DNA from: Alphaproteobacteria bacterium
GTDB lineage: Bacteria > Pseudomonadota > Alphaproteobacteria > Caulobacterales > Hyphomonadaceae
NCBI GenBank assembly: GCA_018827375.1
Contig: JAHJYW010000014.1
Coordinates: 142,948 to 206,947, forward strand
Length of the DNA stretch: 64,000 bases
Direction of reading: 5' to 3'
Shown: one piece after another, positions 16,588-25,610 of the stretch
How the letters are laid out: each line of letters begins with the position of its first letter
Numbering within the stretch: the first letter of the stretch is position 1
The notes under the pieces: generated by a model
Databases searched by the model: none
The model's input: the letters and a program-made list of their open reading frames with translations, nothing else
Told to the model about the DNA's origin: nothing
Made by a program: the position numbers and the translations under genes

Positions 16588-18375
16588 TCAGGCCACTTTC
16601 TCGCGATAGTCGCACAGCCACACATCCATTTGCGCGGCGGGCAGCGGAGCTGAAAACAGGTAGCCTTGCATCAGGTCACATCCGATGGATGTGACGAATG
16701 TGGATTGTAGCCGGGTTTCGATGCCTTCGGCTATGACGCGCACATCGAGTGCCTTTGCCAGCTCCATGATTGAGACCAGCAGGTTGCCTACCTTGTTGTT
16801 CGTGCCAAGCGAGCGCACGAGCGACTGGTCCAGTTTCAGATTGTCGAGCGGCAGGTCCAGCAAGGCCCTCAGGTTGGAAAAACCAGTACCGTAATCATCG
16901 AGCGCAATCTTCACGCCTGCGGCACTGAGCGTCTCAAGGGTGGCCTGCGCCGCCTCAAGATCGCCCACAATGGCAGATTCCAGAATTTCAACGCAGATGT
17001 GCTCGGGACTGATCCCGAATGCCGCAAGCCTTTCGAGAAAGCTGTTTGCGAAGTCCTCACACATGATGTCCTGCGGCGAGATGTTCAAGGACAGGTAGCT
17101 GACCAGATTGTTGTCCAGCCACGGCTTTACTTGCTCGAAGGCCATCGTGCGCACGCTTTTATCGAGATCGCTTGCGAGTGCACACATGCGTGCCAGATCA
17201 AACAGCTCTGCCGGATCGATGGGGCCGAACTCCTTGTGAGTCCATCGGGCGAGTGCCTCCACACCGCGCACGGTGCGTTTTGTCGTGCAGAGAATGGGCT
17301 GGTAATAGGGAACGATCTCACCCTTGGCCATGGCGTCGGGCAAGTCGCGCATAATCTGTGTGCGTCTTTTTTCGGTCTCGTTGAGCTTGTGATCGAATAC
17401 CAGCACGCGGCCGCGGCCTGATTGCTTGGCCATCATCAGGGCAATATCTGCATAGCGCATCAGCTCTTCAGGATCGGTCGCATCATCGGGATAGATGGCC
17501 ATACCGGCCGAACCTGAAACAGTGATCCTGCTATTGTCATCCTTGACCGGCATGAAGGCATATTGGCGGGCTTCTTCAAACCCCTGGATCAGCCTTGTCA
17601 TACCGATATTGGGCAGTTCGGTCAGAAGGGCGAATTCGTCGCCGCCCCACCGGGCAACAGCGAAAACGTCAGGCAGCTCGCTAAGGCGTTTGCCCACGAC
17701 CTTTAGCACCCTGTCACCCGCTGCATGGCCGAAACGATCGTTGATCTGCTTGAAGAGGTCGACATCAATGAACGCGACGCCGAATGACTTGCCGGTCGAC
17801 TGGGAGGCCTGAATGGCCTTTTCCATTTCGGCATCGAAGCCGAGTCGGTTCATCAGGCCGGTCGTTGTGTCTGTCCTGGCGATCTGCAGCGTACTCATAT
17901 GCATGCTCTCGACATCGTTCAGGCGCTGTACCAGTTCTTCTGTCCGCTTGGACCAGGTCGATTCCAGATGCTGGACCTGAGATTCCGGTTCGCGCCGTAG
18001 TGTCTCGGATATCCAGGCCGGGTCGGCCTCACTGTTGTCCGGCTGGAGTGTGGCGAGAATGATGGCGACCAGGCCGAACGAGCCGTCAGGCAATGTCAGG
18101 GGCATCTTGCGTGTCAGCGCAAAGAGACCCTTTCCAATCTCTTCCTCGTTGAGGCTTTCTTCCCCGCCAAAGACGCGGCGGTCTTCCGTGCGGAACACTT
18201 TGACCTGGTCCATCGGGAAGAAGGCGGAATCGTCTTTTCCGAGATAGTCAGCCGTACCGATAAGCTGCTCGAACGCCTTGTTGCCATAGATCCACTGGTG
18301 CTTCGTGTTCTTTGCGAAGACGGGGTATGGCAAGGCGTCGAAAATCTGACGAAGGTCTTCGAGTGCGGCGATCAT
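16588..18375 (-). CDS. PAS-GGDEF-EAL cyclic-di-GMP signalling protein
   Basis: About 595 residues with three domains. An N-terminal PAS sensor (FDALPYPVFAKNTKHQWIY) is followed by a diguanylate cyclase domain with intact RWGGDEF (no upstream RxxD inhibitory site seen) and a phosphodiesterase domain with an intact EAL motif (GVEALARW), NIS, LDDYGTGFSN and EGIET. Both active sites look complete, so it may make and degrade c-di-GMP depending on the PAS state. No membrane segment is seen, so it is probably cytoplasmic. The start at 18375 (MIAALEDLRQ) puts the PAS domain at the N-terminus; a 22-residue extension to 18441 is possible. Confidence 0.92.
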   Translation of the reverse strand: MIAALEDLRQIFDALPYPVFAKNTKHQWIYGNKAFEQLIGTADYLGKDDSAFFPMDQVKVFRTEDRRVFGGEESLNEEEIGKGLFALTRKMPLTLPDGSFGLVAIILATLQPDNSEADPAWISETLRREPESQVQHLESTWSKRTEELVQRLNDVESMHMSTLQIARTDTTTGLMNRLGFDAEMEKAIQASQSTGKSFGVAFIDVDLFKQINDRFGHAAGDRVLKVVGKRLSELPDVFAVARWGGDEFALLTELPNIGMTRLIQGFEEARQYAFMPVKDDNSRITVSGSAGMAIYPDDATDPEELMRYADIALMMAKQSGRGRVLVFDHKLNETEKRRTQIMRDLPDAMAKGEIVPYYQPILCTTKRTVRGVEALARWTHKEFGPIDPAELFDLARMCALASDLDKSVRTMAFEQVKPWLDNNLVSYLSLNISPQDIMCEDFANSFLERLAAFGISPEHICVEILESAIVGDLEAAQATLETLSAAGVKIALDDYGTGFSNLRALLDLPLDNLKLDQSLVRSLGTNNKVGNLLVSIMELAKALDVRVIAEGIETRLQSTFVTSIGCDLMQGYLFSAPLPAAQMDVWLCDYREKVA

Positions 18376-18441
18376 CGGGCCTGTTCCTGTTGCGTCCCTG
18401 CGCACCCAGGGCGCATTGCGAGCCAATGAGGGGCGCAACAA

Positions 18442-18724
18442 GTGCCGTCAGCTTCACGCATCCAAGGCTCTATATATTATACATAATAAACAATATACTA
18501 ATGCGGGTTGCGAGTGTGGTCTTGAAATGCGCATTTAGGTTGCCGTGCTATCTGCCCGTGGCTGTGTTTCGCGTCGTGCTTGGGACACGCGCTGGAATCG
18601 TGCGTATAAGAGCGGGATCGCCAAAGTGCCCGCAAACCTGCCGCCAGCGCATTTTCTGTGAGCAGGCCTGTGGACAAGTGTCGCAATCGTTACTCGAACA
18701 TCTTGCGACATTAACCTGAATGAA
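18442..18724. other. Intergenic region between the GGDEF-EAL gene and nrdB
   Basis: No gene is supported here. The left part, near 18470-18510, is AT-rich and could hold the minus-strand promoter of the GGDEF-EAL gene. The right end runs into the NrdR box before nrdB and contains the half site ATTAACC. Confidence 0.4.
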
Positions 18725-18740
18725 GCACTATATGTGGTGT
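18725..18740 (+). promoter_or_regulatory. NrdR box upstream of nrdB
   Basis: GCACTATATGTGGTGT matches the NrdR palindrome and the box before nrdA (14 of 16 positions identical), 43 bases before the nrdB start. Confidence 0.75.
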
Positions 18741-18782
18741 ATATTGCTCCAGACATCGACATGAACACCCAAGGAGGCCCTC

Positions 18783-19811
18783 ATGGCTGACGGACACCAG
18801 AATTTGCCAGGACTGCTGACACCCAGCTTTGCCTACAAGCCGTTTCGTTACCCGTGGGCCTATGACTTCTGGAAGAAGCAGCAGCAGGTCCACTGGATGC
18901 CCGAAGAGGTGCCATTGGGCGAGGACTGCAAGGATTGGGCGGTCAAGCTGTCAGACGGCGAGCGTAACCTGCTGACGCAGATCTTCCGCTTCTTCACGCA
19001 GTCCGACGTCGAGGTCGGCGCGAACTACATGACCAATTACATGCCGCTCTTCAAGCCGACCGAAGTGTCGATGATGCTGGCCTCGTTCTCCAACATGGAG
19101 ACGATCCACATCGCGGCCTACGCGCTGCTGCTGGAAACCATTGGCATGCCCGATTCGGAATTCTCGGCCTTCATGGAATACCAGGAGATGTCGGCCAAGC
19201 ACGACTATCTCGGCCAGTTCGGCGTTGAGACGAACGAGGACATCGCCGTCTCCATGGCGGTGTTCGGCGCCTTCACCGAGGGCCTTCAGCTCTTCGCCAG
19301 CTTTGCGATGCTGATGAACTTCCCGCGCTTCAACAAGATGAAGGGCATGGGCCAGATCGTCACCTGGTCGATCCGCGACGAGTCGCTCCACTGCGAAGGC
19401 ATGATCAAGCTCTTTCACGCCTTCTGCGCGGAAACTGGCGTGATGACCGACGAACTGCGCGAGAAGATCCGCGAATGCTGCCGCACTGTGGTCGCGCTGG
19501 AAGACAAGTTCATCGAACTCGCCTTCGAAGCCGGCGAGATCGAAGGCATGACGCCCGACGATATCAAGCAATACATCCGCTACATCGCCGACTGGCGCCT
19601 TGGCCAGCTCAAGCTTGAGCCGATCTACGGCCTCGACAAGCACCCGTTGCCCTGGCTCTCGGAAATCCTCAACGGGGTCGAACACGCCAACTTCTTCGAA
19701 CAGCGCGCCACCGAATATTCCAAGGGCGCCACGCGCGGCGACTGGCACGGCGACGACGGCGTCTGGACCAATTTCGACAAACGCAAACCCGCTGAAGTCC
19801 CAGCGGAATAG
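18783..19811 (+). CDS. nrdB: Ribonucleoside-diphosphate reductase, beta subunit (class Ia)
   Basis: The radical-bearing subunit, 342 residues, partner of nrdA. The diiron and radical pattern E-x2-H-x3-Y is visible as ETIHIAAY, so the tyrosyl radical residue is present. A second iron-binding region is in IRDESLHCEG. It starts after AAGGAGG. The separation from nrdA is unusual but balanced by the shared NrdR boxes. Confidence 0.96.
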   Translation: MADGHQNLPGLLTPSFAYKPFRYPWAYDFWKKQQQVHWMPEEVPLGEDCKDWAVKLSDGERNLLTQIFRFFTQSDVEVGANYMTNYMPLFKPTEVSMMLASFSNMETIHIAAYALLLETIGMPDSEFSAFMEYQEMSAKHDYLGQFGVETNEDIAVSMAVFGAFTEGLQLFASFAMLMNFPRFNKMKGMGQIVTWSIRDESLHCEGMIKLFHAFCAETGVMTDELREKIRECCRTVVALEDKFIELAFEAGEIEGMTPDDIKQYIRYIADWRLGQLKLEPIYGLDKHPLPWLSEILNGVEHANFFEQRATEYSKGATRGDWHGDDGVWTNFDKRKPAEVPAE

Positions 19812-19820
19812 GGCCTTCAT

Positions 19821-19842
19821 CCTCCCCCGCGTGCGGGGGAGG
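19821..19842. repeat. Perfect 22-bp palindrome after nrdB
   Basis: CCTCCCCCGC, two bases, then GCGGGGGAGG. A strong stem without a T run, so it may be a REP-like element or a 3' mRNA-stabilising hairpin rather than a classical terminator. Confidence 0.55.
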
Positions 19843-19866
19843 TGCCGGGGCTGAAAAAGATGCGGG

Positions 19867-20490
19867 TCAATTCCCCAGCTTGAAGTCCAGCGGATATTCC
19901 AGGCCCGTTACGGTCACGAACTGGCCCTCGACCAGTTGCGGCGCGAACTCGGCTTTCGAGACGGAGCTTTCCGCTTCGCTTACGAAGACTGGATCAGAAC
20001 AAGCCGCCGACACATGGAACGGCTTGCCACGCGGGTCGATGCTGAAGGCCACTTTGCACGTGCCCGAAATGCCCCGCTCGGCCGCCCGGCGCGGATAGAC
20101 GGGCAGGGGCGAGCGCACCACCTGATAGTCGCGCGAGGAAATCATCACCGGCCCGATGGTCGGCATCTTCACATTTATCGACAGACCCTCAGGTACCGTG
20201 CCAGGTACGACCGGCGTCGGCAAAATAATATCCGTATACGTTGCAGAGGCGCGTGGGGGTGGTGGCGGCTGCATGGCCGCGTCGAGCGGCGTGGGTTTTG
20301 CGCGTTTGGTCATCGGCGCATCCGGATCCGGCCGCTGCGGCGTGATAACGTCCAGTACGCGTGAGGTAACTAGCTCGGGCGTGATCTCCTTCACGTCGAT
20401 CAGCGAATTCATCAACAGGAAAAGGCCATATGCCACGGGTAGAGCCAGCAGTGCGGCGGTCGGCGCGCGAGCGGCAGGGGAATTCAGCAT
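19867..20490 (-). CDS. TonB-like energy-transducer-family protein
   Basis: About 207 residues: one N-terminal membrane helix (ALLALPVAYGLFLLMNSLI), a proline-rich spacer (MQPPPPPRAS), and a C-terminal TonB-fold domain (PVYPRRAAERGISGTCKVAFSIDPRGKPFHV). TonB proteins link the ExbBD motor to outer-membrane receptors. With no exbBD nearby it may be a specialised paralogue. The start was placed at 20490 because GGAGGAAAC sits just upstream. Two cysteines in the C-terminal domain may pair in the periplasm. Confidence 0.8.
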   Translation of the reverse strand: MLNSPAARAPTAALLALPVAYGLFLLMNSLIDVKEITPELVTSRVLDVITPQRPDPDAPMTKRAKPTPLDAAMQPPPPPRASATYTDIILPTPVVPGTVPEGLSINVKMPTIGPVMISSRDYQVVRSPLPVYPRRAAERGISGTCKVAFSIDPRGKPFHVSAACSDPVFVSEAESSVSKAEFAPQLVEGQFVTVTGLEYPLDFKLGN

Positions 20491-20719
20491 GGGTGTTTCC
20501 TCCGGGTTTGCCGGGCCGGTCATCCGGTCCCGTGTCAATTATTGTTATGTAATAGTGTTACAAAATTGGCGTGAGTCAATCAAAAACAGGGCACGGGACC
20601 GCGGCGCAGGATATGTCAGGGGCTACGAACGGTCCGGGAACGGTTCTGAAAGGCGCAAGTGAGGGGCCGCCCGTGGCCGTGGGCGACCCCTCCAACGCAC
20701 AAGACCGGGAGGAAATGGC

Positions 20720-21070
20720 CTAGCGTTGTTCCGCGTCGGCGAGGATCATCACGGCCTGCTGGGCGAATACATCAGCCGTTTCACGGCCTTCGCTTGCCTG
20801 CTGCTCATTGATCTTGGCGACGGCGGCCGACACGATATCGTCGACACAGCTACGGTCTGTGTAATAGCCGCCGAAGACGGGAACATAGCTTGTGCAGGCC
20901 TTTTTGGCCTGAGCCTTGATCGAGGCCATCACGACGGGTGCGCCGGCATCAAGCGCCAGCAGGTCCTTGTCGTACTGGATCTCGACGCTGATGGGTTTTT
21001 GCGCTTCAGCAAAAGCGACTGGCGAGAGGATCACGGCAGCGGCCATGATCGATACAATTGGTTTCAACAT
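20720..21070 (-). CDS. UrcA-family exported protein
   Basis: A 116-residue exported protein with a signal peptide (MAAAVILSPVAFAEA). A pattern like the UrcA family follows: a YDKDLLALDAG strand, then a helix AQAKKAC and a second cysteine in DRSCVDDIV. The two cysteines may form a disulfide. The function of the family is unknown; it is common in Sphingomonads and Caulobacterales. Confidence 0.6.
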   Translation of the reverse strand: MLKPIVSIMAAAVILSPVAFAEAQKPISVEIQYDKDLLALDAGAPVVMASIKAQAKKACTSYVPVFGGYYTDRSCVDDIVSAAVAKINEQQASEGRETADVFAQQAVMILADAEQR

Positions 21071-21755
21071 GGGTGTAGCCCTTCAGAAGTTAGCGCCGGA
21101 ATATTCCGGCAGGAAACTCCCCCCGCAGCTGAGCCTTATGAACGCTGTTCCCCGTAATGCGCTCATCCGCGCAATGGCCAACCGGGAACAGCCAACTCAT
21201 GCTGCACTGCAATATTGTCCTCGCAGGCGCAGCAGGGCAACCACTGAAGCGCGTATTTCATGCCAAACGCTGCGCTCGCACTCTCATCGCCTGCTTAGCG
21301 GGCGCGATTGCCCAAACCTTCATCTTGAGAGGCGGAGTGAGGCCTGTTTTCTGAAGATCTGCCATGCAATTTTGCATCTATTATGGTGCCAACAGCCGCC
21401 AGATTGGACGAAAGATTCGAATATAAAGTAATATAAAACAAGGCTTTGTCTCGAATTCGGCGCGGCCTGTCGAAACTCAGAGAAATCCTTCCGCCGCGTC
21501 ACGACGAAATGGCGGCGGCTCTTCCAGGTCGGTCCGATGGGCGCACCATTTCCGGGATCTGTAAGCCTGTTTACAGCTATAGCGACGCCCGTCTGTGTTT
21601 CTCCGTTCCCCATCTTTGGGTGACAGCCTTAGGCGGCGATTCGCGCCATGATTCATGGAAGCCATCGAAAATATCGATATCACCCGCTGCCGAAATCTAT
21701 TTGAAAATGAGAACCATTCGCAATATATGACATTGATCCATTTGGAGTCCCGCTA
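21071..21755. other. 685-bp gene-poor region
   Basis: Several short open frames exist but none has a ribosome site or protein-like composition. The base composition is lower in GC than the surroundings, particularly around 21,355-21,440. The only supported element is the Fur-like box near the right end. Confidence 0.4.
21704..21722 (+). promoter_or_regulatory. Fur-like iron box
   Basis: AAAATGAGAACCATTCGCA resembles the Fur consensus (GATAATGATAATCATTATC) and, read in reverse, the common GCGAATGRTTCTCATTT form. It ends 33 bases before the start of the DUF2061 gene. Confidence 0.45.
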
Positions 21756-21968
21756 ATGCCCCGCGACCTGATCAAGACCCTGACCTATAGCCTGATGCAC
21801 TTGTGCGTCGCAGTGACGGTGGCCTTCGTGCTCACCCGAGACTGGCGCATCGCGCTGGGCGTCGGCGTGATCGAACCCATGGTGCAGACAGTCGCCTACA
21901 CGCTCCATGAAAAAGCCTGGAAACGGTCAGGCCGCCCGGCGGTTCACTTGGCCGGTTCGGCGCCATAG
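21756..21968 (+). CDS. DUF2061-family small membrane protein
   Basis: Seventy residues with two hydrophobic helices (SLMHLCVAVTVAFVLTRDWRIALGVGVIEPMVQ). The conserved family features are visible: an N-terminal KTLTYSLMH, a central TRDW and a C-terminal YTLHEKAW. A GGAG ribosome site precedes the ATG. The function is unknown. Its 3' end overlaps the convergent membrane gene by 25 bases, and a Fur-like box precedes it. Confidence 0.75.
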   Translation: MPRDLIKTLTYSLMHLCVAVTVAFVLTRDWRIALGVGVIEPMVQTVAYTLHEKAWKRSGRPAVHLAGSAP

Positions 21969-22591
21969 GCGCCTCGGCCCGGCAGCCTGCGCGCCGCCAG
22001 CACCATCACGCAGCCTGCCAGCCCCATGCCGAGGATCATCCCTGCAATGTTCATCAGTGAGGCACTCCAACCGATCCGGGATGCATCAAGAAAGCCATAA
22101 GGATAGATTCCCGTCATGGCCCCGCGCGCCATCACCAGCGTGGCATACCCGGCGGGAAAGGCCATCCATGGAATAATTTGCCCCAACTTCAGGCTGTCCT
22201 TGCGCGACAGCATCAGCCAGTCGATCAGCATAAGGACTGGGGCCACATAATGGAGCAGGAAATTGGAGACTTTGGCCATGCCATGGGGCGTCCAGACGTC
22301 GCGCAGCATGAAATGGTACACCAGTGCCACCAGCATTATGTACAGCGTCAGTGCTGCGCGCACACCCGGCCGCGAGAAAAAGCGGCCGGGCTTGCTCTCG
22401 GGCGCCAGCGCGCTCCAGGCCATGGCCACAGCCACGAGCACATTGGTGTCCAGCGTGAAATAGCTGAAATACGAGATGAGCGTGCCGGATAGACCGTGCG
22501 GATTGGGCGGTAGGATCGACAGGAACAATTCCAGTCCGGCGCCAGCGGCCGCCGCCGTGGCAACCACTCCGTCAAACAAGCGTGTACGCAT
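21944..22591 (-). CDS. Pr6Pr-like six-helix membrane protein
   Basis: About 215 residues with six hydrophobic helices and motifs DTNVL and YHFMLRDVWTP. The pattern looks like the Pr6Pr membrane family, which has no known function. GGAGG precedes the ATG at 22591, which rules out the longer open frame. Confidence 0.65.
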   Translation of the reverse strand: MRTRLFDGVVATAAAAGAGLELFLSILPPNPHGLSGTLISYFSYFTLDTNVLVAVAMAWSALAPESKPGRFFSRPGVRAALTLYIMLVALVYHFMLRDVWTPHGMAKVSNFLLHYVAPVLMLIDWLMLSRKDSLKLGQIIPWMAFPAGYATLVMARGAMTGIYPYGFLDASRIGWSASLMNIAGMILGMGLAGCVMVLAARRLPGRGAYGAEPAK

Positions 22592-22743
22592 TAGTCCACC
22601 TCCAAGTCCCCAGAAGTAAATAAGATACTTTTTTAGCTTGTCGCCAACCCGTTGCGCGTATTGCGCGAAATTCCACCTTAAGTGTTGCGCAGCCCGATGG
22701 CAGCGGCAATTGACGTTCCAGCCCTTTTCCGGCATCTGGGCCC

Positions 22744-24195
22744 ATGACGAAACTCACCACACCCGCAGCGGTCGTTGACGCGCTGGACAAGCTTTACAGC
22801 GAAGCCGTCGAGGCCCTTTCAGGCGCGCTCGACCTCTACCTTCATAAGGGCACACCGCCTGACGAGAATCTCCGCCAGAGCGGGGCTTTCTGTTATCCGC
22901 AGATTCGCCTCACATATGATCCGGACGGCCCGCCGCCGCCGATCTCGCGCGCCTTCGGCAAGATGTCCGAAGCCGGCATCTATATATCCAGCTTCACCCG
23001 GCCAGATTTTTTCCGCCCCTACCTGATTGAACAGCTCACGCCTTTGATGCGCGACTATGACATCGAAGTCGTAGTCGAGCGCTCTTCTCAGGAAATTCCA
23101 TATGCTTATGTCTGGGAGCAGGGCCAGGCCGAAGGCCTTGAGGAAATTTCCCCCGCTGAACTCGCACGCTGGTTCCCCAGCCCGCAGCTTGCCGATATTG
23201 GCGATGAAGTCGCCGATGGCGACCTTTACGAGCCGTATGAAACTCATCCGCTCGCCCTGTTCGATGCGCCGCGTGTCGATCTCTCCCTAAAGCGGCTCCA
23301 GCACTATACCGGCACGCCGGTAGAGCATTTCCAGCACTATGTTCTCTTCACCAACTATCACCGCTATGTCGATGCGTTCTGCGACTGGGCGCTGACACAG
23401 ATCGGTACGGACAGCCACTATACGTCGCTGTCGGTTCCCGGAGGTCTGGAAGTCTCTGACGTCAACGAAGCTTCGCGGGCGGATATTGATGCGGCGCCAT
23501 GGCGCCGCTACCAGATGCCGGCCTACCACCTGCGCGCACCGAACGGCGCAGGGATCACGCTGGTCAATATCGGCGTCGGCCCGTCCAATGCCAAGACAAT
23601 CACGGACCATCTCGCCGTCCTGCGTCCGCAGGTCTGGCTCATGGTCGGCCATTGTGGTGGTCTGCGTCACAGCCAGTCCATCGGCGACTATGTCCTCGCC
23701 CACGCCTACCTGCGCGAAGACCATGTGCTCGACGCCGTGCTACCACCGGAAATCCCGGTGCCGGCGCTGGCTGAAGTCCAGGTCGCGCTGCAGGAAGCTG
23801 CCGCCCGCGTCACCGGCGAGACGGGCGATGCCCTGAAGCGTCGCCTGCGCACGGGCACGGTCGTCACCACCGACGACCGCAACTGGGAACTGCGCTTCAC
23901 CGCCACGGCGCGGCGCTTCAACAAGTCCCGCGCCATTGCCATCGACATGGAAAGCGCCACGATTGCCGCCAATGGCTATCGCCTGCGTGTGCCCTATGGT
24001 GTGCTGCTGTGTGTCTCAGACAAGCCGCTCCACGGCGAGATCAAGCTGCCCGGCGCGGCCAACCGATTCTACGAACGCGCCATCGGCGAACACATCCGCA
24101 TAGGCATCGAAACCCTCGAAATGCTCGCCGCGGACAAGGGCGCCAAGCTGCATTCGCGGAAATTGCGGGCCTTCGACGAGCCGCCGTTCAGGTAG
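22744..24195 (+). CDS. amn: AMP nucleosidase
   Basis: It hydrolyses AMP to adenine and ribose 5-phosphate and so regulates the adenylate pool. The protein has 483 residues, as in E. coli Amn. The N-terminal regulatory domain (ISRAFGKMSEAGIYISSFTRPDFF) precedes the phosphorylase-like domain (VGHCGGLRHSQSIGDYVLAHAYLREDHVLD, AIDMESATIAANGYR). The conserved DMES and GHCGGLR sequences are active-site parts. Its last eight bases overlap the convergent cytochrome b561-like gene. Confidence 0.94.
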   Translation: MTKLTTPAAVVDALDKLYSEAVEALSGALDLYLHKGTPPDENLRQSGAFCYPQIRLTYDPDGPPPPISRAFGKMSEAGIYISSFTRPDFFRPYLIEQLTPLMRDYDIEVVVERSSQEIPYAYVWEQGQAEGLEEISPAELARWFPSPQLADIGDEVADGDLYEPYETHPLALFDAPRVDLSLKRLQHYTGTPVEHFQHYVLFTNYHRYVDAFCDWALTQIGTDSHYTSLSVPGGLEVSDVNEASRADIDAAPWRRYQMPAYHLRAPNGAGITLVNIGVGPSNAKTITDHLAVLRPQVWLMVGHCGGLRHSQSIGDYVLAHAYLREDHVLDAVLPPEIPVPALAEVQVALQEAAARVTGETGDALKRRLRTGTVVTTDDRNWELRFTATARRFNKSRAIAIDMESATIAANGYRLRVPYGVLLCVSDKPLHGEIKLPGAANRFYERAIGEHIRIGIETLEMLAADKGAKLHSRKLRAFDEPPFR

Positions 24196-24775
24196 AAGGC
24201 GGCTTGCGCTTTGCGCCGCGCGGCAGGAACAGCATGAACTTCGCCAGCGGACGCTTGAACAGGATGAGATAGGCAACGTGCAGACCGACAAACAGGAGAA
24301 GCAGGTTCGCGGACAGCTCGTGCACTTCCGATAGCGGGCCTTCGTCGCCTTCGCGTTCCCCTTCGTCGTCATCGTCGTGATCGCGCGCGCGTATCGATTC
24401 GGTCCTTCCACCCGCGACAGCAGGAGCTGCTGTCATATCCGCAGATAAGGACGGCAGGGACCGGCCCCCATCCATGACGATGCCGGTTCCCGTTGCTGTC
24501 ACGAGGGTGAGAGCAATGCCCAGCATCAGGGTGCGGCTGATGGCGGGATGTGTGGCTGCGCCCTTCAGTTTCAGACCGGAAAAGTCGGGATAGAAACGCG
24601 TCAGCCCGAACTGGCGCTCGCCGCCGATCGCCCAGGCAAGCCGCGCGGCAATCACGAAGGCAACGCCATAGCCAAGCCAGGCATGGGCGGGAAACACTTC
24701 ACCGGTGAGGTAGGCAAGGATCGCCAGTATGGCGAGCGTCGCATGATAGAGTCGTACGCGGCTCATAACGTTCAT
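24188..24775 (-). CDS. Cytochrome b561-type di-heme membrane protein
   Basis: About 195 residues, four hydrophobic helices, with histidines placed for heme (RLYHATL, FPAHAW, SEVHELSANLLLLFVGLHVAYLI). This fits the Ni-hydrogenase-type b-cytochrome or b561 group, which passes electrons across the membrane. Between helices 3 and 4 is a very acidic stretch (DHDDDDEGEREGDEG). The start at 24775 (MNVMSRVRLYH) fits the first helix. A terminator lies just upstream, so it has its own promoter. Confidence 0.8.
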   Translation of the reverse strand: MNVMSRVRLYHATLAILAILAYLTGEVFPAHAWLGYGVAFVIAARLAWAIGGERQFGLTRFYPDFSGLKLKGAATHPAISRTLMLGIALTLVTATGTGIVMDGGRSLPSLSADMTAAPAVAGGRTESIRARDHDDDDEGEREGDEGPLSEVHELSANLLLLFVGLHVAYLILFKRPLAKFMLFLPRGAKRKPPST

Positions 24776-24853
24776 CGCAGGCACTTTCGTCTTGAAGTGA
24801 CCGCATTGGGCTAGTGAGTGATCTTGGAAGCGTCCATACGTAGTGTTCCGCGC

Positions 24854-24886
24854 AAAAAAAGCGGGCGCCCTCGTAAGGACGCCCGC
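24854..24886 (-). terminator. Rho-independent terminator of the SYLF gene
   Basis: On the minus strand, GCGGGCGTCC and GGGCGCCCGC form a stem around a six-base loop, followed by seven T residues. Confidence 0.88.
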
Positions 24887-24909
24887 CATTCAGTCCAGAA
24901 ACTTAAAGC

Positions 24910-25476
24910 CTATTTGGCATCAAGCTTCGTGATTTTCGTACCTTCGATGCTCAGGCCGGCCATCAGGCCCTTCTGGTCGAAGATGAACGCATAGGCATCA
25001 TCCTGCAGGGTCGAGGTCGAGAGGTTCTCGGCAACACCGGCATTCACCAGCACGACCGTTGGGCCGACGCCGATTTCCCAGCCGTCCGAATCTTCGACAT
25101 ATTTGACGGCATCATCATTCATCAGGAATACGGCATAGCCATATTGCTGTGCGCCGGCCTGAAGGCCCCACGAGCCAGTGAATGTGCTGTAATAGTCCTG
25201 GACGACGCCGCTCTTGCGCATTTCGCCTTCACCATAAGCGCCGCCAACACCGAGGCCGGCCTTGACGATTGACGGGAAGATCAGCACCGCGCGGGCTTTA
25301 GAGGCGATCGCTTTTGCGGCCGAATTGTCAGCGGTCAGGCGGTTGAGCGCCTGCGTGCTCTGCGAATCGATATCGGCGCGGCTGACTTCATCCGGCATGC
25401 TTGTGCAGGCGGTCATCAGGGCAGGCGCGCCCACCATGACGCAGGCTGCGAGAAGGGCGGAACGGAATTTTGTCAT
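24910..25476 (-). CDS. SYLF/YSC84-domain lipoprotein
   Basis: About 188 residues with a lipoprotein signal (LMTACTS). The SYLF pattern follows: SKARAVLIFPSIVKAGLGVGGAYGEG, then YYSTFTGSWGLQAGAQQYGYAVFLMN. SYLF proteins bind phosphoinositides in eukaryotes; in bacteria they are cell-envelope proteins of unknown job. AAGGAG precedes the ATG at 25476. Confidence 0.88.
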   Translation of the reverse strand: MTKFRSALLAACVMVGAPALMTACTSMPDEVSRADIDSQSTQALNRLTADNSAAKAIASKARAVLIFPSIVKAGLGVGGAYGEGEMRKSGVVQDYYSTFTGSWGLQAGAQQYGYAVFLMNDDAVKYVEDSDGWEIGVGPTVVLVNAGVAENLSTSTLQDDAYAFIFDQKGLMAGLSIEGTKITKLDAK

Positions 25477-25610
25477 TGAGGTATCTCCTTGATAGGCAAA
25501 CAAGCCTTAGGCCATCACTACGCGGAAGGTCTGGCGCGGTTCCCGGCCTTCAGCAGCTGACGCAGCGTACCGTCTGGACGGGGCAGGGATCGCGCGCTAG
25601 CTCATCAGTC

